NCBI GenBank assembly: GCA_945862415.1
Contig: CAMAYP010000001.1
Location: 38,823-102,822 of the forward strand
Source: Chryseobacterium gleum
Lineage (GTDB): Bacteria; Bacteroidota; Bacteroidia; Flavobacteriales_D; Sanyastnellaceae
Length of the DNA: 64,000 bases
Direction of reading: 5' to 3'
How positions within the stretch are numbered: the stretch's first letter is position 1; every line of letters starts with the position of its first letter. Made by a program: the position numbers and the translations under genes. A model generated the notes under the pieces. It saw nothing but the letters and a program-made list of their open reading frames with translations. It searched no databases and was not told where the DNA came from. Positions 44,587 to 52,916 of this stretch are shown one piece after another.

Positions 44587-47316
44587 ATGTTAAACGGAAC
44601 ACTGAAATACTTTCTGCTGTGTTGTGCTGCTTTGATATGTCAGGCAGCGCTTTCCCAAAACGATATCGCCCACGTGTTCGGGCAATTAAAAGATCAAATC
44701 ACCAAGAAGAAGCTCGAGGGAGTGACCGTTCAGGTTTTTAAGGACGGAATGGTCTACGATTCATACAACGCGGGTACCACAGGAAAGTATGATTTCAAAT
44801 TACCGTTGGGTTTTACCTATGACATAAAATTTTCGAAGGGCGGTGATTACTTGGCAAAAGTGATTCGTATTGATACACGTAACATTCCTGAAGAGGATCG
44901 CTATGGTGGTTTTGACATGAATGTAGACGGAACCCTCTTCCCGTATCGTCAGGGATTCAATACTGAATTATTGCGCGAGCCTTTGGCAAAAGCAACCTAT
45001 AATCCTTCTGAGGACGGACTTTCATTTGATTTTGCATACAGCGAACAAAGGGCTAAGGAAATCGATACTGAGTTCAAAAGGTTGGATGATATCGAGAAAA
45101 ATCTTGCGAAACTGAAGGCTGATTTTGAAAAGTTCATTAAGGATGGCGATCAAAAGATGCTGGAGAAAAAGTATGCCGATGCCATTACTAACTACCGTGG
45201 TGCATTGGGTATTTTTCCGGATGACCCAACCGCTAAGTCAAAGTTAGCTGAGGCACAAGCAAAACTGGATGAGGAAAACGCCAACAAGGATGTGGAGGCG
45301 CGCTACAAAAAGCTCATCGAGGAAGGCGATGTATTTTTTGAGCAAAAGAAGTATACCGAAGCGCGCGATCGATTTACGAAGGCCAAGGATTTAAAAAATC
45401 AGGCCTATGAAAAGGAAATGCTTCACAAGATTGATCTTGCCATAGCAGATGGTCAGAATAGAGGCATCTACAATGCGATGATAGAAGATGCTGATAAGAA
45501 GTTCACGAATAAGGATTACGCGGTTTCAATCGAGAAGTATAAGGAAGCTTCCAAGTTGTTCCCCACGGAAAGTTATCCGAAGGATCAAATTCTAAAGGCA
45601 GAGTCTGCATTGAAGGACATGCTTGCTTACGAGGCAGATCGCATGCGTCTTGAGAAGGAATATCAGGATAAGCTCGCCTTGGGGGCCCGCAGTCAGGATG
45701 AAGACAAGCTTGAGCAAGCCCTTATGCATTATCGAGCAGCTTCAGAATTGAAACCTTCTGAGCAGTTTCCGAAAGAAAAGATAACCGAACTCGAAGGACT
45801 CATTGAGCAGCGTAGAGTTCAACAGGACTTAGACAATGCCAGTGCAGCAGAAAATGCTGAGAAGGAGCGAATAGAGAAGGAGTATCAAGAGATTATAGCA
45901 GTTGCCGACGGTTTGTTTACGGATAAGAAATTACCGGAGGCTCGCGAGCGATATGAGGCATCGTTGCTCGTTAAACCGGAAGCGCAGTATCCCAAATCGA
46001 AAATTGAAACGATCGATTTGTTGATAGCCCAAATGGCACAAAACGAAGCGAGCGCAATGCAGGCAATGGCAGATTCATTGGCTGCAATTGCGGATGCTGA
46101 GCGCTTGGCCGATGAGCAGCGTCTTGCTGATTTGTTGGAGCAAGAACGGTTGGATCAGGAACGGAAGCGACGCGAATTGGAGGAGGCCCGCTTGGCGGCT
46201 GAAGCGAAACTAGCTGCCAAGAAGCGAAAGTGGGATAGCGATGTGAACGTTGAGGCAGAAGGCCAGGTGGAGCGTTACTACCGTGAAGCAGCCGAAAAGG
46301 AATACGCCAATAAGGTCCGAGTGTCGCAACAGCAAGTGTTGGATTATGTTGCGTTTTTCGAGCAGAAGGATAAGGATAGCGACGTACTCGTTTCAATGAA
46401 CAGAGAGAGGATGCGCGACCAGTTTGAAACGCAAACGGAGTTAATGAATATTGGTGCGAGTATTCAAAGCGCTGCTATTGCTGACAATGATCGCAAGAAA
46501 AAGGATACAGGTAAGGAGCAGAATGAAGCACAAAAGCGCGCAGATCTCCGTATTCGCGACAACAATGAGAACGCTGAGAAGCAGCGAGAGATACAGGCGT
46601 CGGTTCAACAGAATGATCGTTACAGAAAGCAGAATGTAGAAAAGAGTCAACAATTGCGCGAGCGCACCAGTGCGCAAACTGAACAGTATGAAAGCAAGGG
46701 CGACACGCAGCGCGCGGAAAATGGAATGAAGACTCAGCTCGCACGCGACAAGCAACAATCGGTAGGTGACACCGGCGAGCAGCGAAGGAAGCAAAAGGCA
46801 TCGCAAGTTGAGTATGCCAAGAAGGAGGTTGAAATTCAATCGCGTGATGACAAGCAAGGAGCTGATCAGCGTATTACCAATACGCAGTTGAAAATTGATC
46901 AGAAGAAGGATGAGGCGGAAGCATTTACAGAGGGTAAGGAAATCAAGGCGCGCGAAAATGCGATGGAAATTGAGCGCCAAAAGAGAGATGTTGAATTTGC
47001 GGAGCGTGAACGTGAGAGTAAATCTTCTAATGAGCGCTATGAGGCTCGGAAGGATGCGTTCGAAAAGAATGCAGGCCAGCAGCGAAGCGAAGAGGAATAC
47101 AAAGCAGTCCCCGGTACCGAAACGTTGAAGCAAGGTGTTACTGAAAACTCGTACAAGTTGGGTAACAAGATGGTAACCGAGCGCTTGGTGAAAATTGGAA
47201 ATAAGGTCGAAAAGTATAAGAAGGTTGTTTCTAAGACGGCTATTTATTTTTTCCGCAACGGCCAAAGCATTACCGAAGAAACATGGAAGCAGGCCACATT
47301 GGTTGAGCCCGATTGA
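44587..47316 (+). CDS. Exported TPR / coiled-coil protein with highly charged C-terminal half
   Basis: A 909-residue protein with a signal peptide (MLNGTLKYFLLCCAALICQAALSQ). Residues ~28-125 look like a carboxypeptidase-regulatory/Ig-like domain (VFGQLKDQITKKKLEGVTVQVFKDG). Residues ~160-490 hold repeated TPR-like units with a recurring pattern: a KKYxEA helix, then a FPxxxxPKxKI turn (copies near 190, 255, 330, 385 and 460). Residues ~500-840 are a long coiled-coil rich in Glu, Lys, Arg, Gln and Asn. The final ~65 residues (GVTENSYKLGNKMVTERLVKIGNKVEKYKKVVSK) form a compact, apparently conserved end. The location is the periplasm or outer-membrane face. Function is unknown. The start at 44587 is chosen for the signal peptide. 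AroQ follows 2 bases after the stop. Confidence 0.72.
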   Translation: MLNGTLKYFLLCCAALICQAALSQNDIAHVFGQLKDQITKKKLEGVTVQVFKDGMVYDSYNAGTTGKYDFKLPLGFTYDIKFSKGGDYLAKVIRIDTRNIPEEDRYGGFDMNVDGTLFPYRQGFNTELLREPLAKATYNPSEDGLSFDFAYSEQRAKEIDTEFKRLDDIEKNLAKLKADFEKFIKDGDQKMLEKKYADAITNYRGALGIFPDDPTAKSKLAEAQAKLDEENANKDVEARYKKLIEEGDVFFEQKKYTEARDRFTKAKDLKNQAYEKEMLHKIDLAIADGQNRGIYNAMIEDADKKFTNKDYAVSIEKYKEASKLFPTESYPKDQILKAESALKDMLAYEADRMRLEKEYQDKLALGARSQDEDKLEQALMHYRAASELKPSEQFPKEKITELEGLIEQRRVQQDLDNASAAENAEKERIEKEYQEIIAVADGLFTDKKLPEARERYEASLLVKPEAQYPKSKIETIDLLIAQMAQNEASAMQAMADSLAAIADAERLADEQRLADLLEQERLDQERKRRELEEARLAAEAKLAAKKRKWDSDVNVEAEGQVERYYREAAEKEYANKVRVSQQQVLDYVAFFEQKDKDSDVLVSMNRERMRDQFETQTELMNIGASIQSAAIADNDRKKKDTGKEQNEAQKRADLRIRDNNENAEKQREIQASVQQNDRYRKQNVEKSQQLRERTSAQTEQYESKGDTQRAENGMKTQLARDKQQSVGDTGEQRRKQKASQVEYAKKEVEIQSRDDKQGADQRITNTQLKIDQKKDEAEAFTEGKEIKARENAMEIERQKRDVEFAERERESKSSNERYEARKDAFEKNAGQQRSEEEYKAVPGTETLKQGVTENSYKLGNKMVTERLVKIGNKVEKYKKVVSKTAIYFFRNGQSITEETWKQATLVEPD

Positions 47317-47318
47317 GT

Positions 47319-47747
47319 ATGTCGAAACGAATCATTATTATCAACGGTCCCAACCTTAACCTACTCGGTAAACGAGAGCCGGAGGTATACGGCAATCAGG
47401 ATTTCGAAAGCTATCTCGCTGTTCTAATTAAGATTTACAGCGAGGTTCGCCTGGAGTATTACCAGAGCAATGTGGAAGGAGAGCTCATCAATAAGTTGCA
47501 CGAGGTTGGCTTCGCCTATGATGCTATTATTCTCAATCCGGGCGGATATACGCACACGAGTGTTGCTTTGGCAGACGCTATTTCGGCCATATCGACACCG
47601 GTTGTTGAAGTTCATATTAGCAACCTGTATGCACGCGAGGAGTTTCGTCATACGTCGTTAACAGGGGCACAATGTGTAGGAGTAATTAGCGGTTTCGGAC
47701 TGCGAGGCTATGAAATGGCCTTGGAATATGCAGTCGATATGCGTTAG
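47319..47747 (+). CDS. aroQ: 3-dehydroquinate dehydratase, type II
   Basis: A 142-residue enzyme forming 3-dehydroshikimate in the shikimate pathway (cytoplasmic dodecamer). IIINGPNLNLLGKREPEVYGNQDF includes the lid-loop Arg/Tyr, LNPGGYTHTSVALADAI the conserved Asn/His region, and VEVHISNLYAREEFRHTS the catalytic His. Length is standard. The ATG at 47319 is used; the track's upstream TTG overlaps the stop of the previous gene. Its 3' end overlaps the convergent membrane-protein gene by 4 bases. Confidence 0.95.
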   Translation: MSKRIIIINGPNLNLLGKREPEVYGNQDFESYLAVLIKIYSEVRLEYYQSNVEGELINKLHEVGFAYDAIILNPGGYTHTSVALADAISAISTPVVEVHISNLYAREEFRHTSLTGAQCVGVISGFGLRGYEMALEYAVDMR

Positions 47748-48313
47748 CCTTTCTTGTATTCACGCATTGCGCTTTCCATTACACGCAAGAGAAGTTCAGC
47801 ATCGTGCAGTGAAAGTTGTTTTCCCAATTGAATGCGTCGACCGGAATAACTGAAGCCAACGCGTTCTCCGCCGATAATCCAAAAAGAGTCGTCCAGAAAA
47901 GCTAAAAATGATGTGGACTCTCGTTTGATTAAACCGGGTTTAAAGATGTTCTGATGTTGGAATAGTTCTTTCTTTCCCCGGGGTCCGAATGCATTGCGAA
48001 TACTTACACCCTCTTTGCTGATGCGAATCATTTCCTTACCGATGATACGCCAGAGAAACACTTTCGTAATTCGGATAAAGAAAAACAACCAAAGGGAACA
48101 GCTAATAATGAAAAAGATTTGCTCCGACTGGCTGTTAGCATTGAAAGCGTAGTATAAAAAAACTCCGCCGCAGTATGTCCAAGCCATTAACCAAAAGAGG
48201 AGCATGGCTTCCTGCCAACGCTCTATTTTTTGATTGATTTCGATATTTATCGCATCCTTCTCGCGCATTACACGAATGCGTTTACCGATGAATTTTGGTT
48301 CGGTTTGATTCAT
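47744..48313 (-). CDS. Two-helix membrane protein, hypothetical
   Basis: A 189-residue protein. Two adjacent membrane helices (~37-58, LLFWLMAWTYCGGVFLYYAF; ~66-86, IFFIISCSLWLFFFIRI) are followed by a ~95-residue beta-rich domain (MIRISKEGVSIRNAFGPRGKKELFQ, FWIIGGERVGFSYSGRRIQLG), which resembles bacterial PH-like domains. Family not recognised with confidence. The start overlaps the bshA stop as ATGA, so it is probably translated from the bshA message; a link to bacillithiol is not evident. Confidence 0.68.
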   Translation of the reverse strand: MNQTEPKFIGKRIRVMREKDAINIEINQKIERWQEAMLLFWLMAWTYCGGVFLYYAFNANSQSEQIFFIISCSLWLFFFIRITKVFLWRIIGKEMIRISKEGVSIRNAFGPRGKKELFQHQNIFKPGLIKRESTSFLAFLDDSFWIIGGERVGFSYSGRRIQLGKQLSLHDAELLLRVMESAMREYKKG

Positions 48314-49440
48314 GACCTATCTAGTACCGATTGATACAATTTTTCATATAAGGGTAAAATTTTATCGATGGCAAAGTCTTTTGCGCGTCGCTTTGCCTGC
48401 GTTTTGAATTTGGCCAATCTTGCGGAATCCTCTAGCAAATAAATACAGTTTTTTACCATGTCATCGATGTCACCTACATCGCTCATCATGCCTGTTACAC
48501 CGTGGCGATTGACTTCGGGAAGCCCCCCTGTATTGGTTGAAATAACTGGCAGTCCGGAGGCCATTGCTTCCAGTGCAGCCAAACCAAAGCTTTCCGATTC
48601 GGATGGAAGAATGAACAAATCGCCTATGCTTAATAATTCTTGCGGATGCTTTAAGTTACCTACGAAGGTCACATGTTCGCTGATGTTGAGTTCGCGGCAT
48701 TTTTGTTCGGCACGTGATCTTTCGGGACCATCTCCCAAAAGAATCAGCTTGGACGCGACAACAGGTTGCACACACGCAAATACTTCAATGATATCGATTA
48801 TACGCTTTACCGGTCTGAAGTTGGACATGTGTATGATGATACGCTCGCTATCATTTGCGTATTCACGTCTGAGTTCAGGTGAACTTTCTGCAGCCTCATG
48901 TTCTGCGTTCAGGAAGTTGGGAATGACCTCAATTTCTTGATTGATTCCAAACAGTTTGTAGGTATCGTTTTTCAAACTTTGTGATACGGCAGTAACTGCG
49001 TCACTCTTGTTAATCGCGAATGAGATGACAGGCTCAAAGGAGGCATCTTTTCCAAGCAGCGTGATATCGGTTCCGTGCAAGGTTGTTATTACAGGGAGTT
49101 TGATTCCTTCTTCCGCCAAAACCATCTTCGCAGTGATAGCCGCCGAAGCATGTGGAATGGCGTAATGCACGTGCATCAAATCGAGATTTTCATATTTAAC
49201 CACATCCACCATTTTGCTTGCCAGTACCGATTCGTAAGGCGGATAATAGAATAGTGGGTAATCGCTCACGCTTACTTCATGATAGCGAATACGTTTATGA
49301 GCAGCGCCAAGTCGCACCGGTTGAGAGTAAGTGATGAAATGGATTTCATGACCTTGATCGGCCAAAGCCTTCCCAAGTTCTGTTGCTACCACTCCACTTC
49401 CTCCGTAGGTGGGATAGCAAACAATTCCGATTTTAAGCAT
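48310..49440 (-). CDS. bshA: N-acetyl-alpha-D-glucosaminyl L-malate synthase BshA
   Basis: A 376-residue GT4 glycosyltransferase that joins GlcNAc (from UDP-GlcNAc) to L-malate, the first step of bacillithiol synthesis. The N-terminus LKIGIVCYPTYGGSGVVATELGKALADQGHEIHFITYSQPVRL and the segments YPLFYYPPYESVLASKMVDV, HVHYAIPHASAA and TTLHGTDITLLGKD are diagnostic of BshA. C-terminal SESESFGLAALEAMASGLPVISTNTGGLPEV is the GT4 donor site. Start is MLKIG at 49440; MQRMLK at 49449 is possible. A -7-like element sits at 49456-49463. bshB and bshC are not in the window. Confidence 0.93.
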   Translation of the reverse strand: MLKIGIVCYPTYGGSGVVATELGKALADQGHEIHFITYSQPVRLGAAHKRIRYHEVSVSDYPLFYYPPYESVLASKMVDVVKYENLDLMHVHYAIPHASAAITAKMVLAEEGIKLPVITTLHGTDITLLGKDASFEPVISFAINKSDAVTAVSQSLKNDTYKLFGINQEIEVIPNFLNAEHEAAESSPELRREYANDSERIIIHMSNFRPVKRIIDIIEVFACVQPVVASKLILLGDGPERSRAEQKCRELNISEHVTFVGNLKHPQELLSIGDLFILPSESESFGLAALEAMASGLPVISTNTGGLPEVNRHGVTGMMSDVGDIDDMVKNCIYLLEDSARLAKFKTQAKRRAKDFAIDKILPLYEKLYQSVLDRS

Positions 49441-49455
49441 TCGTTGCATTGTAGG

Positions 49456-49463
49456 CAAAAGTA
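49456..49463 (-). promoter_or_regulatory. -7 element of bshA
   Basis: TACTTTTG on the minus strand matches TANNTTTG and ends 16 bases before ATG 49440. This short distance favours that start over the upstream ones in the ORF track. Confidence 0.42.
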
Positions 49464-49688
49464 TAATAAACAATTGGCTCGCTGCATGAGTTCAGATACA
49501 TGAACGAAGTGTGATGACAAGATGAAGGAATTGTTGGCTGCTATTTCACCTCGATTCGGTTCATAACTCGCACTTTTTGAATGTCGAGTTGAGTATGATT
49601 CGGGTACTTTCGATTCGTGCTGTTGAGCAGTTGAGCAAGTTGATCGATGAATCAAGAAAACAATTAAAACCTAAACAACTTTACCAGT

Positions 49689-51119
49689 ATGGCAGTAGCT
49701 AAGAAATCAAGCGCAGCAAGTCGCAAACAGTCCATGGCGAAATCAGCTAAAGGGACAACTCTCATCAAAAATCAGAGCCAATTCCAAACTTCGAAAATTC
49801 ACAAGATCTATGTAATCGACACCTCGGTGTTGCTTCATGATCATAATTGCATTCACAGTTTTGAGGATAACCGTATTGCAATTCCAATTACGGTATTGGA
49901 GGAGTTGGATAAGTTTAAAGTCGGCAATGAAATGAAAAATTTTGAGGCCCGTGAGTGCATTCGAATCATAGATCGTTTATCGGAGGAACAATCGTTGCAA
50001 GATTGGATTCCATTGGAGAATGGTTTGGGTGGTACCATGCGAATCATTCTAAACGCGTCGGATGACTCTGCCAAGAATGCTGAATCCATATTTGAGTCGC
50101 GCAAGAACGATCATAAAATACTGAATGCTGCGCTGAAGCTTCAAGAAGATGAACCTGCGTGCCGTGTTGTTTTGGTAACGAAGGATATTAACTTACGATT
50201 GAAGGCGAAGGCGCTTAATTTGCCGGCCGAAGATTTCAAGACCGGTAAGGTGAAGGATGCCATGATCATGTATAGCGGAAAGTCAACCATCGAGGGCCTC
50301 GATTCGGAAGTGATCAGGAAGTTGTATCAAGAGGGACGCTCTATAGAGACCGAAGTTTTGGGTAAAGAGAAGCAGAATAATCACTTCTACATTTTGAAGA
50401 ATTGCACCTCCTCTGCTCTTGCATATTTTAGTTCGAAGACTCAAGAAATTGAACGTGTAGATAAAGTTTATGCTTATGGCATTAAGCCTAAGAATGCTGA
50501 GCAGGCTTTTGCCATGCATGCTATCTTGAATCCGAATGTGAAGCTGGTAACTATATCAGGCGTTGCGGGTACCGGTAAAACATTGCTTGCATTGGCTGGT
50601 GCATTGGAGATGAAGAATCAGTATGATCAGATTTATTTGGCTCGTCCCATTGTGCCTTTGAGCAATAAGGAAATCGGATTTCTACCCGGTGACGCTGAAG
50701 AGAAAGTGAATCCGTATATGCAGCCTCTATGGGATAATTTGAGTTTTATCAAGAATCAGTTCTCCGATAATGAAAAGAAACGAAAGATCATTGATGAGCT
50801 TCAGGCTCAAGGCAAGATAACAATTTGTCCTCTAGCCTTCATTCGTGGTCGCAGTTTGTCGAATTGCGTTTTCATCGTTGATGAGGCACAAAACCTTACA
50901 CCACATGAAGTGAAAACGATTATCACGCGCGCAGGTGAAAACACAAAGGTGATATTGACTGGCGACGTGCGTCAAATAGATACACCCTATCTAGACGAAC
51001 AAAGCAATGGCATGTCTTACGTGATAGAGCGTTTGAAGGGTCAGGATCTATATTGCCACGTAACACTCGAGCGAGGTGAACGCAGTGATTTGGCTAATTT
51101 GGCCAATGAGTTGCTATAA
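49689..51119 (+). CDS. PIN-PhoH fusion ATPase/ribonuclease
   Basis: A 476-residue protein with a basic N-terminus (~1-35), a PIN nuclease domain (~38-185; IYVIDTSVLLHD, ITVLEELDKFK, VVLVTKDINLRLKA carry the conserved acidic residues) and a PhoH-type P-loop ATPase (~255-476; TISGVAGTGKTLLALAGAL Walker A, NCVFIVDEAQNLTPHEVKTIITR Walker B, ILTGDVRQID). PIN-PhoH proteins (PhoH2/YlaK-type) are proposed RNA helicase-nucleases. Upstream is a 248-base divergent gap with bshA, in which TACTTTCG (49605-49612) is a weak -7 candidate. PspC overlaps its 3' end by 6 bases on the other strand. Confidence 0.92.
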   Translation: MAVAKKSSAASRKQSMAKSAKGTTLIKNQSQFQTSKIHKIYVIDTSVLLHDHNCIHSFEDNRIAIPITVLEELDKFKVGNEMKNFEARECIRIIDRLSEEQSLQDWIPLENGLGGTMRIILNASDDSAKNAESIFESRKNDHKILNAALKLQEDEPACRVVLVTKDINLRLKAKALNLPAEDFKTGKVKDAMIMYSGKSTIEGLDSEVIRKLYQEGRSIETEVLGKEKQNNHFYILKNCTSSALAYFSSKTQEIERVDKVYAYGIKPKNAEQAFAMHAILNPNVKLVTISGVAGTGKTLLALAGALEMKNQYDQIYLARPIVPLSNKEIGFLPGDAEEKVNPYMQPLWDNLSFIKNQFSDNEKKRKIIDELQAQGKITICPLAFIRGRSLSNCVFIVDEAQNLTPHEVKTIITRAGENTKVILTGDVRQIDTPYLDEQSNGMSYVIERLKGQDLYCHVTLERGERSDLANLANELL

Positions 51120-51338
51120 CTCCTTGTTTGTTTTGCTCCAAAGCCAGGGCTTCCAGATTTTGGAGTTTTGTTTCCAAAAAAGCAGAACGAGATAGGCGAA
51201 AATAGGAGAACCGAATGTCAGAAATGACAGGTAGATAAAGCTCAAGCGAACCTTGCGGGTCTTCACGCCCATATAGTCGGCAATGCCGGCACAAATGCCG
51301 AATAGCTGTTTTTCAAGCAAGCTATGAATGCGTTTCAT
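51114..51338 (-). CDS. PspC domain protein
   Basis: A 74-residue protein consisting of a PspC domain: LFGICAGIADYMGVKTRKVRLSFIYLSFLTFGSPIFAYLVLLFW, with one clear membrane helix. PspC domains are associated with envelope stress signalling; no pspA or pspB is nearby. The start overlaps the end of the DUF2851 gene by 17 bases, and its end overlaps phoH by 6 bases, so this locus is extremely compact. Confidence 0.88.
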   Translation of the reverse strand: MKRIHSLLEKQLFGICAGIADYMGVKTRKVRLSFIYLSFLTFGSPIFAYLVLLFWKQNSKIWKPWLWSKTNKEL

Positions 51339-52656
51339 GGGTTGGTGTGTTTAGCAAAGAAATGCCTATTGGGCATTCTATGCATCTTTCTTGGGAGCAA
51401 TATACGCTATATAGTTGTATCAGCGCCTGCGAGTCGCCGGCGTCGTCACTCTTTATCCCTAGTTTGTTCCAGTTGCGAATCACTTGGTTTTGTTCCGAGG
51501 GTATGCTGTGAAGAAGATCCAGCGCATCTGTCATCACAGTTACGTTGTTGTGATATTTCCCATGCGCAAATCGCAGTCTGGCAGCAACGTTTATAATGAG
51601 TTGTTCGGTTGACATTTTTCCCATTGAAGTTTGAAGAGGCTTTTTTCTTCGAATCCCAAATTGCTTGTGTGTTTCCCAGTAGGGGTGCGTCTGCGCAGCG
51701 AACAATGTTCCCAATTCAGGCTCTTGCAAATTCAAAAGTGATGACGCTAATTGGCAGGTTCGACTAAGCACGCTGGCCAACTGAGCGATGCGCAGCATGG
51801 GGCTGTTGGAAGGACGCACTTTTCCAAAGTTCCAAATTGACTTCGAAAGAGGTGTAAGGTCATGTTTTAATTTCAGTATTGAGTATTCATCGCGAAGGCG
51901 CATACCGTAGTCATCGAGCATTTCTCCTTGCAGCATTCCTGCCTGTCCAAACAAAAGGGCTTCCAATTGCAGTGGGTCGCTGCTATGACGAAGAATGATT
52001 GAATAGGGAATAGAATTGGCAAGCATTTCCATTGGTAAACTATTTGACTTAAAACCGAATGCTTTGCACAGTTCAACGAAGGCTACCTGAGACCAGTTTC
52101 CGCCAGTGCGTTCAAGAGTCTTGAATAGATATTCGACGCGATCTTGAAGTCGCTCAATGAGCAACCTGTCGATGGCCATGCACCAATATGCGCGCTCAGC
52201 TTTATGTATCGCCGATTCGCATGGAATCCAACGATAGTTGTTGAGCCATTCCTGATGTGCCTCCCAAATGTTCCAGTCGAGGCATTGCGACAAATCAAGT
52301 ACCTGCAAGTCGCCTGGATTATGTAAATAGATGGATGTGTCGTTGAAGAGCACAACGTGAAGAATTACGTTCTTGTAATTGTCGTCGCTTTGATGGTTGT
52401 GTTTATACCAGTCGGATGCTCGAATGTGTATTTCCACATTGCCCCACCAAATCGTATCACCCATACGGATGCGCGCATTCATAAAGTCGGGGCCGGCATT
52501 GTGATTGTGCAAACCCGCGTGAAGGATTTCAATTTCTTGCCCGGTAACGGTTGTTAGACTCTTCGAATTAAACCAACCAAACTTCCAAACATGGTGAAGA
52601 AATTTCTCGCTCAGTTTTGGTTGGATTGTTGGGGCAGTGAATGAAGTTGTTTCCAT
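51322..52656 (-). CDS. DUF2851 family protein
   Basis: A 444-residue cytoplasmic protein that I recognise as DUF2851, found mainly in Bacteroidota. Hallmarks are EKFLHHVWKFGWFNSKSLTTVTGQEIEILHAGLHNHNAGPDFMNARI at the N-terminus, WWGNVEIHIRASDWYKHNHQSDDNYKNVILHVV, and the C-terminal CSQERCIECPIG with paired Cys. The acidic and His positions in the first two segments resemble a nuclease-like active site (GPDF, VEIHI), but activity is not established. Probably co-translated with pspC. Confidence 0.85.
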   Translation of the reverse strand: METTSFTAPTIQPKLSEKFLHHVWKFGWFNSKSLTTVTGQEIEILHAGLHNHNAGPDFMNARIRMGDTIWWGNVEIHIRASDWYKHNHQSDDNYKNVILHVVLFNDTSIYLHNPGDLQVLDLSQCLDWNIWEAHQEWLNNYRWIPCESAIHKAERAYWCMAIDRLLIERLQDRVEYLFKTLERTGGNWSQVAFVELCKAFGFKSNSLPMEMLANSIPYSIILRHSSDPLQLEALLFGQAGMLQGEMLDDYGMRLRDEYSILKLKHDLTPLSKSIWNFGKVRPSNSPMLRIAQLASVLSRTCQLASSLLNLQEPELGTLFAAQTHPYWETHKQFGIRRKKPLQTSMGKMSTEQLIINVAARLRFAHGKYHNNVTVMTDALDLLHSIPSEQNQVIRNWNKLGIKSDDAGDSQALIQLYSVYCSQERCIECPIGISLLNTPTHETHS

Positions 52657-52916
52657 GATTCGAATGCAGTTGGGTGAAGGGATTCCGCATGCGCGAATTG
52701 ATGCATTTGTCCGTTTATGCTTGTCTATTGTTTATTCCATCAGAGCATGTTATATGCGGTAAACGATGGCTATACTTCCGAAGGCCGTGTTTTTTCAAAG
52801 AAAAATGCGAGTTGGAAAAGAATACTATTCCTATGACAAGTTGATCGCTAAACTGGCGGTGCAGTGTTGAAGGGTTTGGGTATTTGTTGATTTGCTATTT
52901 TATTTAATTTTAGAGC

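Noticed and set aside
46441-47265. 274-residue minus-strand ORF opposite the charged TPR/coiled-coil gene
   Set aside because: It looks like a membrane protein (Leu/Phe/Ile-rich), but this is the expected antisense reading of Lys/Glu/Arg-rich codons. It has no start context and overlaps a well-supported gene entirely.
49441-49688. 248-base gap before phoH searched for small RNA or operator
   Set aside because: A 6-bp stem (AACTCG/CGAGTT with a 14-base loop) and short TTGAGCA direct repeats are present, but none is long enough to stand out from chance.
52657-52916. 260-base gap searched for tRNA, small ORF or riboswitch
   Set aside because: No cloverleaf, T-loop consensus, ORF with start context or strong hairpin was found; only generic AT-rich divergent upstream DNA.
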